NCBI RefSeq assembly: GCF_001308015.1
Contig: NZ_LGYH01000002.1
Location: 229,280 to 293,279 of the forward strand
DNA: 64,000 bases
Direction: 5' to 3'
Origin: Neisseria sp. 83E34
Lineage (GTDB): Bacteria > Pseudomonadota > Gammaproteobacteria > Burkholderiales > Neisseriaceae
A program made the translations under genes and the position numbers. Numbering within the stretch: the first letter of the stretch is position 1; every line of letters starts with the position of its first letter. Below the pieces are notes generated by a model that saw only the letters and a program-made list of their open reading frames with translations, was not told the DNA's origin and did no database searches. Below are positions 51,217 to 59,958 of the stretch, piece after piece.

Positions 51217-53327
51217 TATTTATTTTCCACCAATTCCGGCAGGGCTATCTTAACACATGCCCCGCCTGTTGTTTGATTGTTTATGCTGATACGGCCGCCG
51301 TGTTCTTCAATGATTTTTTTCACCACAGGCAAACCCAAGCCTGTGCCGGTTGGCTTGTCGGTAATATAGGGCTCAAAGGCGTGATGAAGCATTTCGCTGC
51401 TGAAGCTTTTACCGTTATTACATACGGTTATGATGGCATATTCTTTTTCGCGGCAAATACTTAAAGAAACTTCGGGTGTGCTGCTTTCAGCCGCGGCTTC
51501 TGCCGCATTCTTCAGGATATTGTGTAAAACCTGACGCATCGCGCCATGATCAGCTTGGATATAAATAGGTATGTTACTCAAATTGGATGTAAATGTACAC
51601 GGGCTGCCTTCATATAATAAAAGCACTTCTTCACAGATTTCGTTTAAATTGATGGTTTCAAACTTCATTGAAGGTGAGCGGGCGTAATTACGGAAAGCTT
51701 CCACCATTTCTTTTAAGGCTTCTACCTGTTTGATAATTGTGTTGGTCGAGCGGTTGAGGATTTGGGCGTCTTTTTCGTCTAATTTATCTTGTAATTTCCA
51801 AGCCATACGCTCAGCAGAAAGTTGAATCGGTGTAAGCGGATTGCGGATTTCGTGTGCCAAGCGCTTGGCTACTTCACCCCATGCGGCCTCTTTTTGGGCG
51901 CGTACTAACGCTGTAACGTCGTCAAACACGATCACCAAGCCGTCTTCCTGCAAGGGCGTGGCCTTACCCAATAGAATCCTTGCATCATCAGGTGCGGTGT
52001 AAGGGATTTGTATGGGTTTGTCGGTGTCTAAGGTGGTCAGAATGGTTTCCAGCACTTCAGCCAGCATGGCTTGCTGGGGAGATTGCCGGCTCCATTCGTG
52101 CCAATTGCTGCCCAGCATATCGCCAAGCGGGATGCCGAGAATTTTCTCTGCGCTTTGGTTAAAGGTTTTCAGTGTGCCGGTATGGTCAACAGTGATAACG
52201 CCGGCAGTGAGGCTTTCCAATACGGTTTCCAGGTAATCGCGGGCAGCTTCGGTTTGTAAGCGGTTGCGTTCGGCTGATTCTTGGGCGAGGCTTAATTGCT
52301 CGGTCATGTGGTTGAACAAATGAGTCAGCCTGCCTAATTCGTCGTTACGAAATATGGGTCGTTTTTGTGAAAAGTCTCCTTGTGCAATAGCGCGTGCGCC
52401 TTCGGCCAAAGAAAGAATCGGTTCGATAAAGCGGTAGGAGAAAAACAGCGCCATGCTTAGTGCCAGCATGATGGCGATCAAAGTAGCAACCAGAAGGGTA
52501 ATCAGGAAGAAGTTGCGTAATCCTTTTTTGGCATAACTCAGCTCGGCATATTTGGCGCGCGCGCTTTCGATTAGCGTGGCATCCTGTGCCACTTTATTCG
52601 GAATGGGTTGACGAAAGAAGAGGGCGTATTGTTGCTGGTTATATTCAGGCAGAATCAGCCAACCTTGAGCATATAAAGTACTGTTAATATTTTCTATTGA
52701 GCGTGAAGACCCGTTTTTGACGAGTTGATCCAATATTTCTGGTGAGGTAGATGGGGCCGGCAATTTTTTTGGGTTACGTTCTGTGATGGTTTGATTGGTG
52801 CTTAAATTATAGAGCGCCAGCTGCTGGAATTGATTAGCTAAAGGTGTGGTTTCCAGCGAGTTAATCAAATTACGGCCACGTGAAACAGCACGGAATAAAT
52901 CGACTTGAATGTTGACGGCGTTACCAAACGAGTTATCTACTGCTAGATTCAGTGCCGATTTACTTAAGCTCAGGCTGCGTTCTAAAGCCTGGTCGGTTTC
53001 ATCACCAAACCATGAATTGATACTGTTGGAAATAAATTGGGCGGATACACCGAATACAAATAAGCCGGGTAAAACGGTTACCACGGTAAACATAATGGCC
53101 AAGCGGCGAGCAATTTGCGAACCTAATACTTTGCGGCGGTGTGCTTGGGTTAGGAACCAGATGTAGCGGATGACGGCGCCGAACAAAATCAGGATCAGCA
53201 GTGAAGCCGCCGCAATAAACCACCAAAAGTAATCAGTTAGATTGCTGTTGTTTCCGGTCGACAAAGTCAGCAGATAAAGCAAAGCGATGGCGGCGATGAT
53301 AATCAGGGGAAGCAGGCGTTGAATCAT
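51216..53327 (-). CDS. ntrY: NtrY-type sensor histidine kinase
   Basis: A 703-aa membrane sensor kinase. Helices lie at about residues 5-20, 34-57, 83-103 and 282-305, with a periplasmic loop between the third and fourth. A HAMP region, a PAS domain (YLETVLESLTAGVITVDHTGTLKTFNQSAEKILG) and the His box LAHEIRNPLTPIQLSAERM follow. The ATPase domain has NILKNAAEAAAES and GTGLGLPVVKKIIEEHGG. All catalytic motifs are intact, unlike its partner's AAA+ domain. It lies in the def-fmt-rsmB-DUF4390-ntrY-ntrX run, 5 bases after the DUF4390 gene. Confidence 0.95.
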   Translation of the reverse strand: MIQRLLPLIIIAAIALLYLLTLSTGNNSNLTDYFWWFIAAASLLILILFGAVIRYIWFLTQAHRRKVLGSQIARRLAIMFTVVTVLPGLFVFGVSAQFISNSINSWFGDETDQALERSLSLSKSALNLAVDNSFGNAVNIQVDLFRAVSRGRNLINSLETTPLANQFQQLALYNLSTNQTITERNPKKLPAPSTSPEILDQLVKNGSSRSIENINSTLYAQGWLILPEYNQQQYALFFRQPIPNKVAQDATLIESARAKYAELSYAKKGLRNFFLITLLVATLIAIMLALSMALFFSYRFIEPILSLAEGARAIAQGDFSQKRPIFRNDELGRLTHLFNHMTEQLSLAQESAERNRLQTEAARDYLETVLESLTAGVITVDHTGTLKTFNQSAEKILGIPLGDMLGSNWHEWSRQSPQQAMLAEVLETILTTLDTDKPIQIPYTAPDDARILLGKATPLQEDGLVIVFDDVTALVRAQKEAAWGEVAKRLAHEIRNPLTPIQLSAERMAWKLQDKLDEKDAQILNRSTNTIIKQVEALKEMVEAFRNYARSPSMKFETINLNEICEEVLLLYEGSPCTFTSNLSNIPIYIQADHGAMRQVLHNILKNAAEAAAESSTPEVSLSICREKEYAIITVCNNGKSFSSEMLHHAFEPYITDKPTGTGLGLPVVKKIIEEHGGRISINNQTTGGACVKIALPELVENK

Positions 53328-53332
53328 GGCAT

Positions 53333-53932
53333 TTATTCCGAGCTGATATTGAGTGATTTCCAGCCGGAATCGAGTTGCCAGCTTTTTGAGTTGATGGCGT
53401 TAATTTGGAAAGGTTTGGGCAGTTTGGATGTGCTAAGTGCCAGCCGGATTTCCGCGCGGACATTGTTGGCCGATTCTCCGGATAAAGCGCCGGAGGGCAA
53501 TACGCGCCAATCGGAAATGGCACCGACGCCGCGCAGGGCGGTTTCTAAGTTGTTGTATTCTGTAGAGAAAGTTCCGACGCTGATTCGATAGCGGTTGGTC
53601 AGCGGGTGGTATGAGAGTTTGTAGATAACTTGGTTGTCGCTACCCACTATTTGGTTGAACTTGAATTTATAGGCGGCCCAAGTTGGCGCGGATAATTGGT
53701 ATTGCAGCGTGAAATGTAATGGAACGCCTTGCCTTAAGGCTTGCTTGAGTTGGTCGGGTAATTCATTGTGAAAACGGCTGCTGATGGCCAATTGGCCGTT
53801 TTCGGTTAAGTAAGCTTGGGCACGAAGTGAGCTAATACCTTCCGCCCGAGAAGAGAGAGGGAAGAGTGTGATAAGTGTCATGAGCAGCAGGAGGGAGCTA
53901 CTGCTTTTGAATAAGCGCGTAATAAAAGCCAT
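53333..53932 (-). CDS. DUF4390 domain-containing exported protein
   Basis: A 199-aa protein with a signal peptide (LFKSSSSLLLLMTLITLFPLSSRAEG, cleavage near Ala30) and the DUF4390 region: EGISSLRAQAYLTENGQLAISSRFHNELPDQLKQALRQGVPLHFTLQYQL, followed by YHPLTNRYRIS. The family is always found just before an NtrY-type kinase, suggesting a periplasmic partner of it; the function is not established. The start at 53932 overlaps the rsmB end; longer starts up to 53986 are open. Confidence 0.88.
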   Translation of the reverse strand: MAFITRLFKSSSSLLLLMTLITLFPLSSRAEGISSLRAQAYLTENGQLAISSRFHNELPDQLKQALRQGVPLHFTLQYQLSAPTWAAYKFKFNQIVGSDNQVIYKLSYHPLTNRYRISVGTFSTEYNNLETALRGVGAISDWRVLPSGALSGESANNVRAEIRLALSTSKLPKPFQINAINSKSWQLDSGWKSLNISSE

Positions 53933-55160
53933 CTTGGTTATTATTCGGGAGTAAAACATGTGTTTCTTTGCATTGGGCGTCAGCATGCCGGTTTAGGAAT
54001 TTTTGTAATTGGCTGCTGTTTTCTTCCTCAAAAATGGAGCAGGTTGCCAAAAGCATACGGCCGCCTGGTTTGAGAAGGTCCCAAAGGGTATCGAGTAATG
54101 TTTCTTGCTGGCGCGCTGTTTTAAATGCATCGGTAGGGCGTCGCAACCATTTAATGTCAGGGTTGCGTTTTACTACGCCGGAGGCGGTGCAGGGTACGTC
54201 GGCAAGTATTGCATCGAATATTTGCCCATCATACCATGACGCTGTGTCTTGTGCGTCGGCGCAGCGGATAACAATGCCTGTCTGAAAGCCCAAACGTTCT
54301 AAATTGTTGCGTACACGCGCCAAACGGGTTTCGTCGATATCTAATGCGGTAAGGTGGCAGTCTGCTAATTCAAGTATATGCCCGGTTTTTCCTCCGGGAG
54401 CCGCACAGGCATCCAGAATGCGCTCGCCGTTTTGTGGTTTTAATATGAGTGCGGCTTGTTGCGCACCATAATCCTGTATAGATACTCTTCCTTCGCTGAA
54501 ACCGGGAATTTGGTTTACAGGCAGTGCTTCTTTAAGTTTGACTGCATATGTATCCAATAACTTGGCTTCAATACTGGCTTCTTGCAATTCGTTTAAATAA
54601 CTTTCTGCATTACCACGGCGGCAGTTGATGCGGAGAGTCAACGGCGGGTGGCTTTGTGATGCGGTAAGAATATTGTTCCAATATTTGGGATAGTGGTTTT
54701 GCAGATATTTAACCCACCATTCGGGGTGGTTGTATTTGGCAACTATATTACTTTTGCATTGGGCGTTGAGTTTGTCTTTTTCACGCAGAAAGCGGCGCAA
54801 AATGGCATTGGCAAATGAGCGGTATTGGCCTTTGTCGATGAGGGCAATTGCCTCCACCGCTTCGTTGACGACTGCGTGGGGTGCATTGCGGGTATGGTTA
54901 AGCTGGTAGAGTGCAACTAACAGTAGGCTTTCCAATTGTGGATGGGTAATCGGCTTTTTGAGCATTTTGGCAAGCATAAAACGCAAACTGCCCGCATAAC
55001 GCTGGCAGCCGTAAGCAATATCTTGCAATGCGCCTTTTTCAGACAGGCCTAAGTTTGGGTTGGCAACGCGGATGTTGGTCAGTACATCTTGTAAGTTTCT
55101 GCCTTCTGCAACTTCCGTTACGCTTTGTGCGGCTAAAGTTTGAATGCGTGCCAAGCTCAT
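53898..55160 (-). CDS. rsmB: 16S rRNA (cytosine967-C5)-methyltransferase
   Basis: RsmB (Sun/Fmu) methylates C967 of 16S rRNA with SAM. The 420-aa protein has the N-terminal NusB-like domain (to about residue 140) and the methyltransferase domain: ILDACAAPGGKTGHILEL (SAM), LADVPCTASGVVKRNPDIKWLR with the first Cys, and LLATCSIFEEEN with the second catalytic Cys. Its start overlaps the fmt stop by four bases (ATGA). A DUS-containing segment lies near 54282. This is the usual def-fmt-rsmB arrangement. Confidence 0.97.
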   Translation of the reverse strand: MSLARIQTLAAQSVTEVAEGRNLQDVLTNIRVANPNLGLSEKGALQDIAYGCQRYAGSLRFMLAKMLKKPITHPQLESLLLVALYQLNHTRNAPHAVVNEAVEAIALIDKGQYRSFANAILRRFLREKDKLNAQCKSNIVAKYNHPEWWVKYLQNHYPKYWNNILTASQSHPPLTLRINCRRGNAESYLNELQEASIEAKLLDTYAVKLKEALPVNQIPGFSEGRVSIQDYGAQQAALILKPQNGERILDACAAPGGKTGHILELADCHLTALDIDETRLARVRNNLERLGFQTGIVIRCADAQDTASWYDGQIFDAILADVPCTASGVVKRNPDIKWLRRPTDAFKTARQQETLLDTLWDLLKPGGRMLLATCSIFEEENSSQLQKFLNRHADAQCKETHVLLPNNNQDGFYYALIQKQ

Positions 55161-56080
55161 AATACAGTGCCTTTATCAATGCTTCTGCCCGAGGCAAATG
55201 CGGCTATATCCATGCGCTTGCTGCCTGCCGGTTGCAAGGAGGTAATGCGTAAGGCCTTCTCGCCGCAAGCGATGACCAAACCTTCAGTATCACAACGCAG
55301 CACTTCTCCCGGTTTGCCGATTTCGTTTATCACATCAGCCTGCCAGATTTTTAAGGGCGCATCCCGCCAGATCGTCCATGCAGCAGGTACGGGATTAAAT
55401 GCACGGATTTTTCGTTCTATTGAAGCTGCAGGTTCGTGCCAATTGACTTTGGCTTCTTCTTTGCTTAGTTTTTGAGCATAAGTGACACCGCTTTCGCTTT
55501 GCGGTGTGGCATTTAAGCAGCCGGATTGTGCGAGTTGTTGCAAATCTGCCACGATTGCTTGTGCGCCGATTTCAGCTAAAGCATTGTGCACTTCGTTGGC
55601 CGTATCAGTCGATTTAATGGTGTATTTGTGTTCGCTGATAATGCCGCCAGTATCCAAACCAGCGTCCATTCGCATGATACAGATACCGGTTTCGGAATCG
55701 CCTGCTTCGATGGCCCGCTGTATAGGCGCTGCGCCGCGCCAGCGGGGAAGTAGTGATGCATGAATATTCAGACAGCCATGTTTGGGTATGCTTAATACGG
55801 CCTCAGGCAGAATCAGCCCGTAAGCGGCCACCACCATCACATCTGCGTTTTGCTGCCGCAACAATGTTTGCGCATCTTCATTGCGCAGAGTTTGAGGTTG
55901 GGCGACATCCAATCCGAGCTCTAAAGCCGCTTGTTTAACCGGGCTGGCCTGCAATTGCATGCCGCGACCTTTGGGTCGGTCGGGTTGGGTAAGAACCAAA
56001 GGAATATGGAAGCCGGCAGCGGCAATGGCTTTGAGTGCGGTGGCGGCGAACTCAGGAGTGCCGGCGAAGATAACATTCAT
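55157..56080 (-). CDS. fmt: Methionyl-tRNA formyltransferase
   Basis: Fmt adds a formyl group to initiator Met-tRNA. The 307-aa protein has MNVIFAGTPEFAATALKAI at the start, LNIHASLLPRWRGAAPIQRAI with the catalytic Asn and His, and MDAGLDTGGII. The C-terminal OB-like domain begins near residue 205 (IRAFNPVPAAWTIWRDAPLKIW). It follows def by 24 bases, which include an AGGCCTGTCTGAA sequence, and overlaps rsmB. Confidence 0.97.
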   Translation of the reverse strand: MNVIFAGTPEFAATALKAIAAAGFHIPLVLTQPDRPKGRGMQLQASPVKQAALELGLDVAQPQTLRNEDAQTLLRQQNADVMVVAAYGLILPEAVLSIPKHGCLNIHASLLPRWRGAAPIQRAIEAGDSETGICIMRMDAGLDTGGIISEHKYTIKSTDTANEVHNALAEIGAQAIVADLQQLAQSGCLNATPQSESGVTYAQKLSKEEAKVNWHEPAASIERKIRAFNPVPAAWTIWRDAPLKIWQADVINEIGKPGEVLRCDTEGLVIACGEKALRITSLQPAGSKRMDIAAFASGRSIDKGTVL

Positions 56081-56104
56081 AGAAAATAGGCCTGTCTGAA
56101 AAAA

Positions 56105-56608
56105 TTATAAATCGTGTTTGGCGCGCTTTTTCAGTTTGGTTTTGATGCGGTTTTGTTTCAACTGGGATAAGTGCTCGATAAATACTTTACCCATTAGATG
56201 ATCCAGTTCGTGCTGTATGCAGATAGCGAGCAGGCCGTCAGCCTCTAATGTGAATTTTTGGCCGTTTTCATCAAGCGCCTCGACTGTTACGCGCTCGGCA
56301 CGGGTAACGGTATCGTAAATGCCTGGAACGGAAAGACAGCCTTCTTCATAGGTTGTTTCCCCGTCTTTATGGGTAATCTGCGGGTTGATAAATACGCGGG
56401 GTTCGTTACGCTCTTCGCTTAAATCCATCACAACCACACGCTCGTGTACGTTGACTTGTGTTGCAGCTAAGCCAATGCCTTTTGCTTCATACATGGTTTC
56501 AAACATGTCGGTAACTAAGGTTTTGATACGACTGTCGATTTCGGCAACAGGTTTAGCGACTATATGCAGACGCTCGTCAGGATATTTTAAGATGTTTAAT
56601 AAAGCCAT
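56105..56608 (-). CDS. def: Peptide deformylase
   Basis: Def removes the N-formyl group from nascent proteins; it needs a divalent metal, usually iron. The 167-aa protein has all three motifs: [18 protein letters not shown] (metal Cys) and the HELDH (metal His pair and catalytic Glu) in [14 protein letters not shown]. First gene of the operon def-fmt-rsmB-DUF4390-ntrY-ntrX. The promoter should be in 56609-56700. Confidence 0.97.
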   Translation of the reverse strand: MALLNILKYPDERLHIVAKPVAEIDSRIKTLVTDMFETMYEAKGIGLAATQVNVHERVVVMDLSEERNEPRVFINPQITHKDGETTYEEGCLSVPGIYDTVTRAERVTVEALDENGQKFTLEADGLLAICIQHELDHLMGKVFIEHLSQLKQNRIKTKLKKRAKHDL

Positions 56609-56783
56609 AATTTTCTCGGTAACAATAGTGTGTGTTTTCTTTCAATGCTAGGATATTAACCGAAAACGGTGTTAAAATACCGCACTAAGCATTTAGGGAT
56701 GAGTTAAATTTAATTGACTCGCTTATTTAATTAAATGAAATTTATAGATGACAGTATTGAAGTGACTTCAAGGGGAGTTCGTC

Positions 56784-57899
56784 ATGCAAAAACATATTAT
56801 AACCTTGCTTTGCGCGTTCGGCGTGGCTATTTCTGCGCCGGCATTGGCTAAGTCGAAAGCCAAGCCGAAAAAAACAGCCAAAGCAAAAATCAGCCGTACT
56901 TACACTCAAAGTGAACAGATTCCTACCGTTAAGCTGGCGCCTCGTGTGCGAGAAGTGTCTTCCGGCTATGGTATTCAAGCTGTAAATGTGGATTTTTTCC
57001 GCATGTTTATGCGCCATCCGCAAGTTATCCCTCAAATGGAAACACAGGATGCTCCTCGTTTGATTAAGGGGCCGGATAACCGTGTAATGTACAGTAGGGG
57101 CGATCGTGTTTATGCTTATGGTGTAAAAGAGCCAGGTCGTTATTTGGTGTATCGTGCACGAAAAGATGTTGTGGATCCGGAAACCAATAAATTTCTGGGG
57201 CAGGAAGTGGTATTCAGCGGCATCATTAGCACTTTACCTTATACCAATAGTGCTTTAGATGCGCGTAGTGAAAAAGATGCGCAATATCTGCAAGAAGGCG
57301 AATACTATACCCGTCTGCACCCGCTGAAAAAAGTGCCCACTCAAACTGCTCAACCTATGGTGGTGGAAGATGCAATTTCAGAAATCAAAAAAGGCGATTA
57401 TTTGCTGAAGCTGGATGAAAGTCTGCAAACGCTCAATCGCAATATCCAGCCGCATGCGCCCAGCCAGCATATTGATGCCCGTGTCGTATCGATTTTTGAC
57501 GGCGTTGGTGAGGCTGGCCAGTTCCAAACCATTACTTTGAACAAAGGCGAGACTGATGGCTTGGATGTTGGCACTGTAGTTAGCCTGTATAAGAAGAGCC
57601 GGCAAGTAAAAATGGACTTTGATGAAGGCAAAAAAGGCCGTCGCAGCATGATGAAATATGTATCTATTCCTGCAGAGGAAGTCGGATTGGCCATGGTATA
57701 CAAAACCAGCCAGAATTTATCTTCTGCCATTATTCTGGAAAGCCTGACCAATATCAATATTGGTGATGTGGCTTCAGAGCCGGGTCAAGATTTGGATAAC
57801 ATGAAGAGTGATAAAGTGCATGTGAGAAATGTACCCCAAGAGCCGCATGATACCGAACATAATGAATACAATTATAGAAGCAACATTAATCCTTATTGA
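56784..57899 (+). CDS. Exported protein of the neisserial LysM-family envelope proteins, LysM apparently missing
   Basis: A 371-aa exported protein with a signal peptide ending at APALA (about residue 22), then a Lys-rich basic stretch (KSKAKPKKTAKAK). The conserved domain follows: IPTVKLAPRVREVSSGYGIQAVNVDFFRMFMRHPQVIP, GDRVYAYGVKEPGRYLVYRARKDVVDPETNKFLGQEVVFSG and a C-terminal ribosome-unrelated beta region. Relatives in this position (upstream of dprA) normally carry a LysM domain (YTVKSGDTLW) between signal and domain; here no such motif is present. GGGGAG precedes the start. It probably acts in the periplasm or at the cell wall. Confidence 0.83.
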   Translation: MQKHIITLLCAFGVAISAPALAKSKAKPKKTAKAKISRTYTQSEQIPTVKLAPRVREVSSGYGIQAVNVDFFRMFMRHPQVIPQMETQDAPRLIKGPDNRVMYSRGDRVYAYGVKEPGRYLVYRARKDVVDPETNKFLGQEVVFSGIISTLPYTNSALDARSEKDAQYLQEGEYYTRLHPLKKVPTQTAQPMVVEDAISEIKKGDYLLKLDESLQTLNRNIQPHAPSQHIDARVVSIFDGVGEAGQFQTITLNKGETDGLDVGTVVSLYKKSRQVKMDFDEGKKGRRSMMKYVSIPAEEVGLAMVYKTSQNLSSAIILESLTNINIGDVASEPGQDLDNMKSDKVHVRNVPQEPHDTEHNEYNYRSNINPY

Positions 57900-57933
57900 T
57901 TCATTAGATTAGAAATTAATACCTGTTTGAAAT

Positions 57934-57965
57934 AAGGCACACATTATTTGTGTGCTTTGTTATTT
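57934..57965 (+). terminator. Intrinsic terminator behind the envelope protein gene
   Basis: AAGGCACACA pairs with TGTGTGCTTT around TTATT, followed by T-rich sequence; 34 bases after the stop codon. Confidence 0.78.
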
Positions 57966-58200
57966 GTTGGTGTGACAAGAGAACTTAAAGTCTTACTTGC
58001 ATATAGATAGAATTGTAAATCATTTAACATGTTGTAATTATTAAATTTTATTTAGTGGTGCAGGTCAAAGTATTTATTTTTACTTTTAGATTGTTCTTTA
58101 CAGTCTATAAGCAACATGCAAAACTATAATTTAAGAAAATAATTTTAAATGTACATGCTATTTAATATGCCTGTCTGAAAACACATTACGAGGCGGAAAA

Positions 58201-59382
58201 ATGAATCATCATGAATATTATGCTTGGGTGCAGTTGGCACTCACGCCTTACATCGGTACTGAAAGTTTTTTAAATCTGCTCCGTTTTTTCGGATCTGCAG
58301 CACAAGCTTTAACTGCGCCGGCAGAACAAATCATACATTTAGTGCATCATAAGCAGGCGGTGAAAGAATGGGATACTGGGCGTGAAATTGCAAAAGCTTC
58401 GGCTGACGCTGCTTTGAAATGGGCTGAGGGTGAGAATTGCCGGTTGATGCTGCTGGGTGATGAAGATTTCCCTATGATGTTGGCGGAGGGTTTGACGCCT
58501 CCACCTTTATTGTTTTTGCGTGGCAATTCAGAGTTGTTGTCTCGACCGTCGGTGTCAATCGTCGGCAGCCGTCATGCAACACCTCAGGCAATGCGGATTG
58601 CGCATGATTTCGCCCGCGATCTGTCGATGCAAGGAATCGGGGTAATTTCAGGCATGGCATCAGGCATTGATACGGCGGCGCACCAGGGTGCATTAACCGG
58701 CAATGCCGGTACAGTTGCTATATGGGGAACGGGTATAGATAGGATTTATCCGCAATCCAATAAACAATTGGCTTATCAGATAGCAGAGAAAGGCCTGATT
58801 GTGTCTGAGTTCCCCTTGGGAACCAGACCGCTGGCAGGAAATTTTCCTCGGCGTAATCGTTTGATTGCAGCGTTGGGGCAGGCTTCTTTAGTGGTTGAGG
58901 CGGCTTTGGAATCAGGCTCGTTGATTACAGCCAAGCTGGCGGGTGATATGGGGCGTGAAGTTATGGCGGTGCCGGGTTCTATTGATAATCCGCACAGCAA
59001 AGGATGCCATAAATTAATCAAGGAAGGCGCGAAACTGGTGGAAGATTTGGAGGATATTTTACAAGAATGCCCTCAACTGTTGCAAAATCCGCAAATATCG
59101 TCATATTCTATATATAGGCAGCCTGAATCCGATCGGAAGTCAGATTCGGTAGTGATGCAGAAACAGGAAAACTGCCGTGCCGAATGCCTGTCTGAAACAC
59201 ATAATAAGAAAGCAGCCAATAGTTTGCTCGATGCTATGGGTTATGATTCTATTCATCCAGATAGTTTGGCTGAAAAGCTGGCGTTGGCTACTGCGGATGT
59301 ATACGCATTATTGTTGGAGATGGAGCTGGACGGCATAGTTGCAGCGGTGCCGGGCGGACGTTATCAGCGGATTGCAAAATAA
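58201..59382 (+). CDS. dprA: DNA-processing protein DprA
   Basis: DprA binds incoming single-stranded DNA and loads RecA during natural transformation. The 393-aa protein has the N-terminal SAM-like region, the Rossmann core (SIVGSRHATPQAMRIAHDFARDLSMQGIGVISGMASGIDTAAHQGAL, then GTGIDRIYPQSNKQLAYQI and FPLGTRPLAGNFPRRNRLIAALG), and a C-terminal winged helix (about residues 335-393). GGCGGAAAA precedes the start. One DUS lies in the linker (59181-59193), as is common for competence genes. It matches the DUS-rich genome and pilC. Confidence 0.96.
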   Translation: MNHHEYYAWVQLALTPYIGTESFLNLLRFFGSAAQALTAPAEQIIHLVHHKQAVKEWDTGREIAKASADAALKWAEGENCRLMLLGDEDFPMMLAEGLTPPPLLFLRGNSELLSRPSVSIVGSRHATPQAMRIAHDFARDLSMQGIGVISGMASGIDTAAHQGALTGNAGTVAIWGTGIDRIYPQSNKQLAYQIAEKGLIVSEFPLGTRPLAGNFPRRNRLIAALGQASLVVEAALESGSLITAKLAGDMGREVMAVPGSIDNPHSKGCHKLIKEGAKLVEDLEDILQECPQLLQNPQISSYSIYRQPESDRKSDSVVMQKQENCRAECLSETHNKKAANSLLDAMGYDSIHPDSLAEKLALATADVYALLLEMELDGIVAAVPGGRYQRIAK

Positions 59383-59403
59383 GTAAGGAATTTAAGGAAC
59401 AGC

Positions 59404-59859
59404 ATGGCGGATGTAATTGCTTTTTTAATCGAACATTTTAGAGACTTTGATGCGTGCCCGCCCTCAAGTGATTTGGGGGTGTTGTTGGAAGAAGCGGGTT
59501 TTGGTGATGTGGAAATCGGCAACCTGTTGATGTTGCTGGAAGCTTTGGAGAGCCAGCCTAAAATGAATATGTCTTGTAATGCTGGTAAAGCCATGAGAGT
59601 TTATTGTCAGGAAGAATTGGAAGCTCTGCCGCAGGAAGTATTGGGGTTATTGCATTATTTAGAGCAGGAAAAAGCAATTGATGCAAGACAACATGAGTTT
59701 GTGATTAATGCTTTATTGTTTATGCCACAAGAAGAAGTAACGGTTGATATGGCGAAAATCTTCGCTTTATTGGCATTGTGGGCGCACCAATCCGAGTTGC
59801 CGGTTTTGATTGGTGACGATTTAATGGTTGCATTGCATGGCGCGGCAACGATGCATTAA
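59404..59859 (+). CDS. smg: Smg family protein (DUF494)
   Basis: A 151-aa Smg protein of unknown function, always next to dprA and topA in proteobacteria. Family features: MADVIAFLIEHFRDFDACP, DLGVLLEEAGFGDVEIGNLLMLLEAL and LDARQHEFVINALLFMP-like near the end. It is soluble. GGAAC ahead of the ATG. 21 bases after dprA, so the same transcript. Confidence 0.92.
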   Translation: MADVIAFLIEHFRDFDACPPSSDLGVLLEEAGFGDVEIGNLLMLLEALESQPKMNMSCNAGKAMRVYCQEELEALPQEVLGLLHYLEQEKAIDARQHEFVINALLFMPQEEVTVDMAKIFALLALWAHQSELPVLIGDDLMVALHGAATMH

Positions 59860-59882
59860 ATCGTTTGAAGTATCTGTGTTTC

Positions 59883-59924
59883 TTTTCAGACAGGCATTCC
59901 GATTAAAGAATGCCTGTCTGAAAA
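59883..59924. repeat. Tail-to-tail DUS pair between smg and topA
   Basis: TTTTCAGACAGGCATTC and GAATGCCTGTCTGAAAA around an 8-base loop, 35 bases before topA; a hairpin with outward DUS polarity, so possibly not a terminator. Confidence 0.65.
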
Positions 59925-59958
59925 CATAATAAATTTAATAATATAGAGAGCGGTATAA

